NCBI GenBank assembly: GCA_016295145.1
Contig: JAEDLR010000003.1
Span: 1 to 61,088, forward strand
From: Oscillospiraceae bacterium
GTDB taxonomy: Bacteria > Bacillota > Clostridia > Oscillospirales > Ruminococcaceae
Length of the DNA stretch: 61,088 nt
Direction: 5' to 3'
The notes under the pieces were generated by a model. It did not search any database and was not told where the DNA came from. It was given only the letters and a program-made list of their open reading frames with translations. The position numbers and the translations under genes are program-made. This document shows, in pieces, positions 26,166 through 34,070 of this stretch. Every line of letters starts with the position of its first letter. The first letter of the stretch is position 1.

Positions 26166-26193
26166 ATTATACCATCTTTTTCGGATTTTTCAA
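26166..26193 (-). promoter_or_regulatory. Promoter of the small peptide / ABC exporter unit
   Basis: On the minus strand: TTGAAA, 16-base spacer, TATAAT, 31 bases upstream of the ATG at 26134. Confidence 0.65.
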
Positions 26194-26500
26194 GTGCTTT
26201 TTCAATATAAAATACTAGAATTGAAATAATCGTTGTTATGCACAATGGAAGCGAAGATTGTGACGTGTATTTTGTGCTAATCATCTCATAAAACCGACTG
26301 CAAGTCGTATATGATTATCGACCGCATCAAAGAAATGACAGCCTTGTTGATGCTATACGAACAAGCGGCAGTATTCGGATTGCCATGAAATGCTTACAAA
26401 AATCAGGCGGATTTTCACCAAATTTTTCTTTTTTGTTGGGATTTGTTTCATTTCTGCGTACAGAGTTGTAGAATGGCGGGTTTTGCGGTATTCTATTCTG
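26194..26500. other. Gene-free stretch
   Basis: No gene with a credible start or family resemblance is visible on either strand. The transcript from the minus promoter at 26501-26529 would run through here. Short open frames have no ribosome binding sites. Confidence 0.5.
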
Positions 26501-26552
26501 ATTATATCAAAGGTACTGCTGCCGGGCCATGGAGAAAATGCGCAATTTAGAG
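26501..26552 (-). promoter_or_regulatory. Divergent promoter with the tandem TTTTCT element (P5)
   Basis: On the minus strand TTTATCTCTAAATTGCGCAT is followed by TTTTCTCCATGG. Exactly 20 bases separate the end of CATGG from a TATAAT box (26506-26501). This is the same geometry as at the four plus-strand island promoters. The -35 hexamer (TGGCCC) is poor, which would fit an activator-dependent promoter. The two half-elements are 18 rather than 20 bases apart. No gene is recognised downstream. Confidence 0.5.
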
Positions 26553-26578
26553 ATAAATTGATGATATCAATCTGAAAG

Positions 26579-26641
26579 ATGCATTTTCTCCATAGTTTAT
26601 GCGTTTTCTCTATTGATATTTTGCGTCAGAAACGTTATAAT
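26579..26641 (+). promoter_or_regulatory. Promoter with tandem 20-bp element (P1)
   Basis: Direct repeats ATGCATTTTCTCCATAG and ATGCGTTTTCTCTATTG are spaced 20 bases apart. They are followed by TTGATA (overlapping the second repeat), a 17-base spacer and TATAAT (26636-26641). It drives the short terminated transcript at 26648-26775. Confidence 0.75.
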
Positions 26642-26647
26642 GAACGC

Positions 26648-26775
26648 AACACGGCGGGAACTTATCTCTATCCTGTCCGTTACAGCATAGAATTCTATTC
26701 CTCTGGTTTTATGCTGAAATCCCCCCCTACACTGGTGCGGTATCGGAAGCACTCCGATTCCGCATATTTTTTATT
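26648..26775 (+). ncRNA. Candidate small RNA (about 128 nt) or leader left after gene deletion
   Basis: The interval lies between the predicted +1 of promoter P1 and an intrinsic terminator at 26736-26774 (12-bp stem TGCGGTATCGGA / TCCGATTCCGCA, one mismatch, then TATTTTTTATT). No open frame with a ribosome binding site is present. It may be a genuine regulatory RNA co-controlled with the xylan enzymes, or the promoter and terminator of a CAZyme gene whose body was deleted. Confidence 0.45.
26736..26774 (+). terminator. Intrinsic terminator of the short transcript
   Basis: A 12-bp stem with one T-T mismatch and a 5-base loop is followed by TATTTTTTATT. Confidence 0.75.
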
Positions 26776-26783
26776 CTAGCAAT

Positions 26784-26846
26784 GACTATTTTCTCCCTAA
26801 ATTGCATATTTTCTGCATAGACTTCCGGGTTTCATCCTGTTATAAT
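26784..26846 (+). promoter_or_regulatory. Promoter of the GH30-GH43 gene with tandem element (P2)
   Basis: Direct repeats GACTATTTTCTCCCTAAATT and GCATATTTTCTGCATAG are spaced 20 bases apart. They are followed by TAGACT, a 17-base spacer and TATAAT (26841-26846). The second repeat ends 20 bases before the -10 box, as at P1, P3, P4 and P5. Confidence 0.8.
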
Positions 26847-26883
26847 AATCTCAGCCTATGGCAATATAAAGGGGGAATTGAAT

Positions 26884-29800
26884 ATGAGACCTTTTTTCAA
26901 ACGTACGCTTTCAGCCCTGACGAGCTGTCTGCTGGGCGTGGGTGTGATACTGTCCGCGCTGCAGAATGTGCCCTTCGAAGTGATTGCAGCAAATGACTGC
27001 ATCATTGACAGCAGCACGACCTACCAGACGATTCGAGGCTTCGGCGGGATGAATCATCCGGAGTGGGCGGGCGATCTGACGGAATCGCAGCGTGAAACCG
27101 CATTTGGCAACGGTGCCGATCAACTCGGTCTGACGGTTTGCCGTGTGTTCGTCAACAGTGATTCCTCTGCGTGGAGCAGAGCACTTGCTACTGCAAAAGC
27201 AGCCCAGGCAAAGGGTGCTACGGTTTTTGCATCGCCGTGGAATCCGCCGGATTCAATGTGCGAAACATTTACAAAATCCGGAGATGCAGATGCGAAACGT
27301 CTGAAAAAGAGCAGCTACGCAGCCTACGCGCAGCACCTCAACAATTTCGTCAAATACATGAAGGACAACGGCGTAAATCTTGCGTGTATTTCGATTCAGA
27401 ATGAACCGGACTGGGGCTTTGACTGGACCTGGTGGACGGAAGATGAATGCGTCGATTTTCTCGCGAATTATGCGGATCAGATCGACTGCCCGGTGATGTC
27501 TCCGGAATCGTTCAGCTATCGCAAGAGCTATTATGAGAAGATTCTCGCAAACAGCAAGGCGAATGCAAATACGGATTACTGGGGAACACATTTCTATGGC
27601 ACAAGCCGCGCAAATATGGACTTTCCGGTGCTTGAAAATGACAACCGCGAAATCTGGATGACAGAGGTTTACACCGATAGCAAGCAGGATGCTGATGTTT
27701 ACCCGCTCGCTCTTGATGTATCCGAGAACATTCACAACGGTCTGGTCGTCGGCAATATGAATGCCTACGTCTGGTGGTACATCCGCCGCAGCTACGGCCC
27801 GATGAAAGAAAACGGTCAGATCTCCAAGCGTGGCTACTGCATGGCGCAGTATTCCAAATTTATCCGCCCCGGTGATGTGCGCATCGGCTGCACGGAATCG
27901 CCGGCAAGCAATGTGTTCATTTCCGCATATAAGAACAAGGACGGACAAATAGCGGTTGTTGCAATCAACAAAAGCGACAGCGAGTATACGCAGAATTTCA
28001 AATTCAGCGAAACGGTCTCTGAAGTTGACCGTTACCGCACATCTGCGAATGAAAATCTTGCATTTACGGATAATCTGAATACATCCAATTCGAGCTTTCA
28101 GGCGCAGCTTCCTGCAAAATCAGTTTCCACATTCCTTGTGCAGACCGGAGAGGCAGTGCCGCCGGAGCCGATCAACGGCACACTGATTCAGAATCTTGTG
28201 GTAAATGACCGCACAAACGCGGATGATTGGTCCATTATCCAGGGATTTCATTCCGGTGATGCTGTATACGGTGACCGTGATCTCACGGCAGCAAATGTGC
28301 CGGCATTTTTGGCAAATGCGGAAATGATCCGAACAGCCTGCGACTCCAAAATGTACGCAAATGATCTTTGCACATTCACAGCGGGCGCAGATATGACCGT
28401 GTATGTCGCGGTTGATACCCGTGTCAACAGCTCGCTGACATGGCTGAACGGGTGGACAAAAACGGCAAACATAGTCACAACCTCCAATGATGTAACGTTG
28501 GAGCTGTTCAAAAAGGCGGTCAAAAAAGGCGATACTGTCACGATTGGCACAAACGGCGCAAGTGAAGCATCTGCGAATCTGCTTGTATTTGCGATAACCG
28601 GTGCGGATGAATTTATCCTCGGCGATGTGAACGGCGACAAGATAATCAATGGCGCCGATATGTCCCTTGCAAAGCAGATTGCCATAGGAAAAAAACAATA
28701 TACAGCGGCAGCGGACGTCGATCAGAGCGGCAAGGTCGATACAGATGATATTGCTTGGTATGTGGATTTTCTGCTTGCGAAAACGGACAAATATCCGGAA
28801 GCAAAGGTTGTTGTTCCGCCGATTGATCTCAGTCAGTATGCATCCACATTTGCCTCGCTGAATCTTGCCAAATCCTATAAGGCAGAGAATGAGCATAACC
28901 CGCTGATTACGCAGTATTTCGGCGCTGACCCCGGCGTTATGGGGTATGACGGCAGAATTTACATTTACATGACGGACGATCATCTTGAATACAGCAACGG
29001 CGAAGTCACCAACAACACATACAGCAAGATCAACTGCCTGCGTGTGATTTCTTCAGCGGATATGGTCAACTGGACAGATCACGGCCTCATCAATGTCGCC
29101 GGCTCGAACGGTATCGCCAAATGGGCTGGCTGCTCATGGGCACCCACTGCCTGCCACAAGAAAATAGACGGCAAAGAAAAATTCTTCCTCTATTTCGCAA
29201 ACAACGCAAACGGCATCGGCGTGCTGACCGCAGACAGCCCGATCGGTCCGTGGAGCGACCCGAACGGCAAGGCACTGATCGACCGCAGAACAACCAACTG
29301 CACAGATATCCCGTGGGTGTTCGATCCCGCAGTGCTGGTCGATGACGACGGCACAGGCTATCTCTATTTCGGCGGCGGTGTACCGGAAATCAACGGTACC
29401 AAGCAGAGCGCAAATCCAAAATCGGCGCGTGTTGTAAAGCTTGGGGCGAATATGACAAGTCTCGCCGGTGATCCGCAGCTCATTGATGCACCCTATATTT
29501 TCGAGGATTCCGGCATTAACAAGATCGACGGCAAATATTATTACAGCTATTGTTCCAACTGGTCAACCGGCGGCAACCCCTACGGTATGAATGCTGCTTC
29601 CATTGAATATATGGTTTCAGACAGCCCCATGGGACCGTATACATATGCGGGCGAGGTGTTTCAGAATATTGGCAAATTCTTCGGCACGACCGGCAACAAT
29701 CACCATACGATCATGCAGTTCAAGGGGCAGTTCTACCTGTTCTACCACGCGCAGTATTTGCAGGATCAGATGGGTATTGAGGGCGGCTACCGCAGCACGC

Positions 29801-30231
29801 ATATCGACGAGCTTTCCTATCAGGACGGAAAATTTGGCAGCGTGATCGGCACAAAAACGGGCGTTTCGCAGCTTGAACCGATAAATGCGTTTGAGACTGT
29901 GCAGGCAGAAACTTTTTCGCATCAAGGCGGCGTGACAATCAGTGGCAGCGGCAATACAACAGTGGTCGGCAAGGCGGGGAGCTGGATCGGCGTGACCGGC
30001 GCAGACTGCGGTAATGCCAAAACAATCACTATCCGTGCATCATCCGCATCCGGTGCAAAAATCGGTATTTTCACGGGCAGCGCATCCGGCAAAATGGTCA
30101 GCTGCGTGGAGGTTCCGGCAGGCGGCAATATGCAGGATATTTCTGCGGCGGTAGTCGGACTTACCGGCACACAGAATCTGTTCTTTGTATGCAGCGGCGA
30201 CGTGCAGATTGATACATGGATGCTGAAATAA
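26884..30231 (+). CDS. Multidomain xylanolytic enzyme: GH30 - beta module - dockerin - GH43 - CBM6
   Basis: The protein has 1,115 residues. The start is the ATG at 26884 after AAAGGGGG. Residues 1-36 are a signal peptide. A GH30 (subfamily-8-like glucuronoxylanase) domain lies at about 38-420, with acid/base Glu174 in QNEPD and nucleophile Glu261 in MTEVY. A beta module at about 430-575 contains TTSNDVTLELF. A type I dockerin at about 580-641 has loops GDVNGDKIINGADMS and ADVDQSGKVDTDDIA. A GH43 five-bladed propeller at about 652-1000 has Asp682 (GADPGV), Asp814 (FDPAV) and Glu874 (FEDSGI). A CBM6-like C terminus lies at about 1005-1115. It should cut glucuronoxylan and remove arabinose or xylose side groups while bound to a cohesin. 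An internal dockerin between two catalytic domains is uncommon. Confidence 0.9.
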   Translation: MRPFFKRTLSALTSCLLGVGVILSALQNVPFEVIAANDCIIDSSTTYQTIRGFGGMNHPEWAGDLTESQRETAFGNGADQLGLTVCRVFVNSDSSAWSRALATAKAAQAKGATVFASPWNPPDSMCETFTKSGDADAKRLKKSSYAAYAQHLNNFVKYMKDNGVNLACISIQNEPDWGFDWTWWTEDECVDFLANYADQIDCPVMSPESFSYRKSYYEKILANSKANANTDYWGTHFYGTSRANMDFPVLENDNREIWMTEVYTDSKQDADVYPLALDVSENIHNGLVVGNMNAYVWWYIRRSYGPMKENGQISKRGYCMAQYSKFIRPGDVRIGCTESPASNVFISAYKNKDGQIAVVAINKSDSEYTQNFKFSETVSEVDRYRTSANENLAFTDNLNTSNSSFQAQLPAKSVSTFLVQTGEAVPPEPINGTLIQNLVVNDRTNADDWSIIQGFHSGDAVYGDRDLTAANVPAFLANAEMIRTACDSKMYANDLCTFTAGADMTVYVAVDTRVNSSLTWLNGWTKTANIVTTSNDVTLELFKKAVKKGDTVTIGTNGASEASANLLVFAITGADEFILGDVNGDKIINGADMSLAKQIAIGKKQYTAAADVDQSGKVDTDDIAWYVDFLLAKTDKYPEAKVVVPPIDLSQYASTFASLNLAKSYKAENEHNPLITQYFGADPGVMGYDGRIYIYMTDDHLEYSNGEVTNNTYSKINCLRVISSADMVNWTDHGLINVAGSNGIAKWAGCSWAPTACHKKIDGKEKFFLYFANNANGIGVLTADSPIGPWSDPNGKALIDRRTTNCTDIPWVFDPAVLVDDDGTGYLYFGGGVPEINGTKQSANPKSARVVKLGANMTSLAGDPQLIDAPYIFEDSGINKIDGKYYYSYCSNWSTGGNPYGMNAASIEYMVSDSPMGPYTYAGEVFQNIGKFFGTTGNNHHTIMQFKGQFYLFYHAQYLQDQMGIEGGYRSTHIDELSYQDGKFGSVIGTKTGVSQLEPINAFETVQAETFSHQGGVTISGSGNTTVVGKAGSWIGVTGADCGNAKTITIRASSASGAKIGIFTGSASGKMVSCVEVPAGGNMQDISAAVVGLTGTQNLFFVCSGDVQIDTWMLK

Positions 30232-30238
30232 TACCAAA

Positions 30239-30276
30239 TAACACCGGCGGGATTTTGGAAAATCACGCCGGTGTTA
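30239..30276 (+). terminator. Terminator of the GH30-GH43 gene
   Basis: A stem ACACCGGCG / CGCCGGTGT with a 16-base loop is followed by TATATT, 9 bases after the stop. The T run is weak. Confidence 0.65.
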
Positions 30277-30279
30277 TAT

Positions 30280-30343
30280 TGCACATTTTCTCCTTAAATT
30301 GCACATTTTCTTCATTGTATATCATTGCGTTCAGCGTTATAAT
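30280..30343 (+). promoter_or_regulatory. Promoter of the GH43-derived fragment with tandem element (P3)
   Basis: Direct repeats TTGCACATTTTCTCCTTAAA and TTGCACATTTTCTTCATTG are spaced 20 bases apart. They are followed by TTGTAT, a 17-base spacer and TATAAT (30338-30343). This is the clearest pair in the set because the first 13 bases of the two repeats are identical. Confidence 0.82.
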
Positions 30344-30468
30344 GAAACCATAAAAATATGGCAACAGGAGGTGCACAACAGAAACTAAAATCAACAGCAC
30401 AGACGGCCCCCTTCCCGTTTGTGCTGTTGTTTTCCGTAAACAATCACCAAGAAAAGAGGGATTTGAAC

Positions 30469-30885
30469 TTGAAGCAGAAACAACTGAAAGCAGCAGTTAT
30501 CGCGGTGATTCTTGCGGCAGGGAACGGTCAGTGGGCAACAAGCCTAAAATACAAGAACGGCAGATACGATGTGTTCTTTGCTAGCAACTATCTGTTCTCC
30601 ACCTTTGACCAGAACGCAATGACATCCTCGAACGACATTGACAAGGCGAATTTCTACTACTCCTACGACGGCACAAGCTGGACGAAAATCGGCAGCGAAC
30701 TTTCGATGAAATACAAGCTGACACTGTTCACTGGCTATCGCACGGCGATCTTCACTTATGCAACAAAACAAAGCGGCGGCTATGTCGATGTAGACTGGTT
30801 CCATTACGAGAAAACACCGTATCAGCCGGCACTGCAATCACAAAGCAAAACGGGCGGAGCCATTGGAGCTCCGTCCGCTTTTTAG
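30469..30885 (+). pseudogene. Internally deleted GH43-family gene
   Basis: A TTG start with AAGAGGG upstream opens a frame of 138 residues. A signal-peptide beginning (LKQKQLKAAVIAVILAAG) is joined directly to a GH43-like strand (QWATSLKYKNGRYDVFFASN). That in turn is joined to the C-terminal beta-sandwich typical of longer GH43 enzymes (FYYSYDGTSWTKIGSELSMK, then GGYVDVDWFHYE). Most of the catalytic propeller, including its acidic triad, is gone. The frame is open across the joins, so at least two in-frame deletions are likely. It reads into the convergent terminator at its end. Promoter P3 upstream is intact. Confidence 0.75.
30851..30883. terminator. Bidirectional terminator between the GH43 fragment and the regulator
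   Basis: A 10-bp stem CGGGCGGAGC / GCTCCGTCCG (one G-U) with a 7-base loop is followed by CTTTTTAG on the plus strand and TTTTGC on the minus strand. It overlaps the ends of both convergent frames. Confidence 0.75.
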
Positions 30886-33071
30886 TTCATTTTCCGGTAT
30901 TGATTTGGTGTATATCCGGTAAACTGTCGGAACAAACGCAGACAGTAACCGTAATCCTCATAGCCGCATTTTGATACAATCACAGACAAATCAAGATTGG
31001 TGGTTGTAAGCAGCCAAATCATTTGCATCATCCGTTTGCGGATCTCATCCTGATGATACGCAATGCCGAAGGTGTCCTTGTAGATCTTGCGAAAATAACC
31101 AGCAGAGATCAGATATTGTCTGCAAAGCTGTTCGATTGTCGGCGTTTCGGTATCCGATTGATAAAGCTGCACCCGCGCTGGGATCAGCTTTGCATACTGC
31201 TCTTTTTGTCGTATTTTCTGCAATTTCTGTATTTCATCTGTAAGTGCCTGTTCCGCGGTTAATTGCAGCGCCGTACTGCTTTGATATGTTGTTTGCACCG
31301 AGGCAATGCAAAATGAATCCAGACCGTACAGTGCAAAGCAATTAGGGCTGTGCAGCAACATTGCGGTCATTCTTTCACGCAAAAGCGGAAGTACAGATTC
31401 TCCGCTTCCGATGCCGGCGATGATATACAAATTCTGTTCCAGCCTTGCACAGAGCAACGAAGGCTGTGTCAGCTTTCGCAGCATTTCCGCGATTTCCGAT
31501 GCCGCTGCAATTGCAGATGCTTTGTTGCCCAGTGTCATATGATCGGTAAACAATGCAGTTTGCAGCACAATACAAAACACCTGCGGATTTTGCACCGGCT
31601 GCTGCTTTACAAGTAAATGCAAATCATGTGAAAAGCCCTTGTGATTCAAAAGCCCTGTCAGCGTGTCTTGATATTCCGACAGATTCTGGCATTCCATGAG
31701 ATACTGGATGTCGTTTTTCATCCGCAGGAATTCCAGCGCATTTGACACTGCCTTCATCCATGTGCGGAATACCGAATCATAGACTTCCGGCTTGTCATAG
31801 CGGGCGATAACAAAGCCGAGCGGACGTTCACTGAAAAACAGCGGCGAACAGTAATACACGGCAGGATGCGGGCAGCGGCTAGTCAGAGAAGACAGTGAGA
31901 GTCGCGGAAAAACGTTGATGGGCGCATTGAAAGTTTCCGTATAGATCGGATATTGCGTGATCGTTTCATCCTGTGTATTATCCTGATACCAGTGCTGATA
32001 CAGACATAAATCCACACTTTTTACATTGCGCAGAAGATACTCCGAGCCGATGAATTTGATGCGGAATTCTTCCATGGACTGCGCCTCCGTCAAGCGCTGT
32101 TCGAGCTGATTGTAAAGATGCAAAAATTCATAAAAGCTCTTGGTGCGGGCAGTAGTCAGTTCGCTGTGCAGATCGGAAAGTGAGATGCTGCAGGAACAGC
32201 TGTCGCCGCAGATGACTTTGCCGTGGGGCGGTGAAAAACTGCCGTATTGTCCCGTGTCCGCTTTTCGCAGCAGCATTTCAACAGCGATTTTGCCGAGCGC
32301 CTCTCTGTTGCGCTGATAGGTCGTAAGAATCGGTGTATGCAGGTGCCGTTCACGCACAAATTCATAACCCACAACCGTGACTGCATCCGGCACGGAAATG
32401 CCGTGTTCTGCAAAGGTATCGAGTAATCCGTATGCCATATAATCATTTGCACAGATGACCGCCTGCGGCATTCTTCGATCGCCGGAAATATACGATTCTG
32501 CGAGCTTTGCGCCAGAATTCATCCAGAAATCACCAAACATCACGCGGGATTCGTCAAATGCGATTCCGTGCGATTCCAGTGCCCGTCGATAGCCCTCTAC
32601 ACGCCGGTGAGAGACTGCAAGCTCATCTTTTCCGGACAAAAAATCCATTTCCGTAAAGCCGTGCACTTCGATCAGATGCGCAGTCAGATCGGCAATATCG
32701 TCCGCATCGCTGGTATTGAGCATCAGACAGTGGCTCAGATGAAATCCGGAAACATCCGAGCCGACCGCAATCTGCGGAATGTCGCTGCGGGCATTCATCA
32801 GCGTGGTGATCTGCGCACGGTGCGTCGGGTTAATGAACGCTTCGGTTATGAGAATCAGCCCACAAAGGTCAGGTGATTCGATCAGCCGGTAAATGTCATT
32901 TTCCGCCGCAAGTTTTTCGTCGTCATACTCCGGATTGTAGATGTTCGAGATCACGACAACATCCGTGTTCTGCGCCCATGCCGCCGGAATGATGCCCTGT
33001 AAAAGCTCGCTCTGTTCGGTATCCGCTGTGCGGGTGGATATGACGCCGATGATACGCCGCTGCCCCTTCAT
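30882..33071 (-). CDS. Sensor-regulator fusion: LacI-type sugar-binding domain, GGDEF-like domain, AraC DNA-binding domain
   Basis: The protein has 729 residues from the ATG at 33071 (GGAGGG upstream). Residues about 5-290 form a LacI/periplasmic-binding-like sensor without the usual N-terminal helix-turn-helix; it begins directly with RRIIGVISTRTAD and includes PDAVTVVGYEF. A GAF-like region lies at about 310-450. A degenerate GGDEF-like domain begins near 480 (DTLTGLLNHKGF); I see no GGDEF active site. The C-terminal 100 residues are an AraC/XylS domain with the second helix-turn-helix reading VSKCGYEDYGYCLRLFRQFTG. It lies in the middle of the CAZyme island and is a good candidate to read a xylan- or glucan-derived sugar and control the tandem-element promoters. 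Confidence 0.85.
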   Translation of the reverse strand: MKGQRRIIGVISTRTADTEQSELLQGIIPAAWAQNTDVVVISNIYNPEYDDEKLAAENDIYRLIESPDLCGLILITEAFINPTHRAQITTLMNARSDIPQIAVGSDVSGFHLSHCLMLNTSDADDIADLTAHLIEVHGFTEMDFLSGKDELAVSHRRVEGYRRALESHGIAFDESRVMFGDFWMNSGAKLAESYISGDRRMPQAVICANDYMAYGLLDTFAEHGISVPDAVTVVGYEFVRERHLHTPILTTYQRNREALGKIAVEMLLRKADTGQYGSFSPPHGKVICGDSCSCSISLSDLHSELTTARTKSFYEFLHLYNQLEQRLTEAQSMEEFRIKFIGSEYLLRNVKSVDLCLYQHWYQDNTQDETITQYPIYTETFNAPINVFPRLSLSSLTSRCPHPAVYYCSPLFFSERPLGFVIARYDKPEVYDSVFRTWMKAVSNALEFLRMKNDIQYLMECQNLSEYQDTLTGLLNHKGFSHDLHLLVKQQPVQNPQVFCIVLQTALFTDHMTLGNKASAIAAASEIAEMLRKLTQPSLLCARLEQNLYIIAGIGSGESVLPLLRERMTAMLLHSPNCFALYGLDSFCIASVQTTYQSSTALQLTAEQALTDEIQKLQKIRQKEQYAKLIPARVQLYQSDTETPTIEQLCRQYLISAGYFRKIYKDTFGIAYHQDEIRKRMMQMIWLLTTTNLDLSVIVSKCGYEDYGYCLRLFRQFTGYTPNQYRKMN

Positions 33072-33148
33072 ATGAAATCCCTCCAAGTGTTTATGCGCAA
33101 CCGATACCATACAAAGCACGCTTTTCGGCTTGTGTGGTGTTGCCCTTA

Positions 33149-33177
33149 ATTATAGCGCGTTCTTTCGGTAATGTCAA
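33149..33177 (-). promoter_or_regulatory. Promoter of the sensor-AraC regulator
   Basis: On the minus strand: TTGACA, 17-base spacer, TATAAT, a perfect consensus promoter. It lacks the tandem TTTTCT element. Confidence 0.85.
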
Positions 33178-33301
33178 GATGTCAAATGCAGTTTCTCTAT
33201 ATTTATTGTGCTTTTTGTAATACAACAGCAGCATGCACATTGTGCCGATATTGCTGAAAACTATGCTATTTTCAGTGTGAGAAATTGGAACCGTCAATCT
33301 G

Positions 33302-33365
33302 GCACACATTTTATCCATAAATTATGTGTTTTTTCATTGCAGTTTATCTTCTGCCGCGGTATAAT
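33302..33365 (+). promoter_or_regulatory. Promoter of the GH5-derived fragment with tandem element (P4)
   Basis: Direct repeats GCACACATTTTATCCATAAA and TTATGTGTTTTTTCATTG are spaced 20 bases apart. They are followed by TTGCAG, a 17-base spacer and TATAAT (33360-33365). The second repeat again ends 20 bases before the -10. Confidence 0.75.
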
Positions 33366-33414
33366 AGGGTAAAAAACCGATATCATCATCGGACGAGAAA
33401 CAGGAGGATTTGAT

Positions 33415-33994
33415 ATGAGGCATACACACAAGATTGCAGGGAGGTGGCTGGCACTCTGCGCTTTGGGCGTCTGCGGCATCAATATGCTGCCTGGATTGCA
33501 GTTCAAAGCCGATGCCGCTGAACCGATGCGCCACATGACGATTGCGCAGATCGTCGCGGACATGGGGCAGGGCATCAATCTCGGCAACACATTTGAGGCT
33601 TGCGGCGATTGGATCGACAGCATCAGTATCACCAATTATGAGACTGCCTGGGGAAGTCCGGCTATATCACAGATGTGCAGCCACTTGGACGGTTAAATCA
33701 TATACAAAATCAAACGATTCGATCAAGACTTCTAACGATGTAACACTTGAACTGTTCCGCAAAACAGTGACAGCAGGTGAAACCGTTATTCTTGGAACAA
33801 ACGGCGGTCAGATGGAATCCGCAAATGATCTGGTATTCGCCATTCCCCAGGCAGATGACAGTTTGCTCGGCGATGTAGACAAGGACAGTGCGATTACAGC
33901 AAGAGAACTTATGCTTACAAAACGTATTGTACTGGCGAACAGTCATTCCGCTTACCTTATAATGCCCTACAACTTCATCCTCTGGTTGAAATGA
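33415..33994 (+). pseudogene. Deletion-fused GH5 - beta module - dockerin gene
   Basis: An ATG after AGGAGGA opens 93 codons: a signal peptide, then the N terminus of a GH5-type endoglucanase (DMGQGINLGNTFEACGDW, then TNYETAWGSP). It stops soon after. In another frame, from about 33660, the end of the same beta module seen in the GH30 protein follows (KTSNDVTLELFRKTVTAGET), then one dockerin half (GDVDKDSAITARELMLTKR), and the frame ends. The entire GH5 catalytic barrel and half of the dockerin are missing. The two parts are out of frame, so the gene is dead, although promoter P4 is intact. Confidence 0.8.
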
Positions 33995-34070
33995 AATATG
34001 ACTGATAAACAAGATTCTTATAGTGTATAGTCTGGTTTTTCATCTGTTTAGCGACTTGAGTTTCGCGGAA

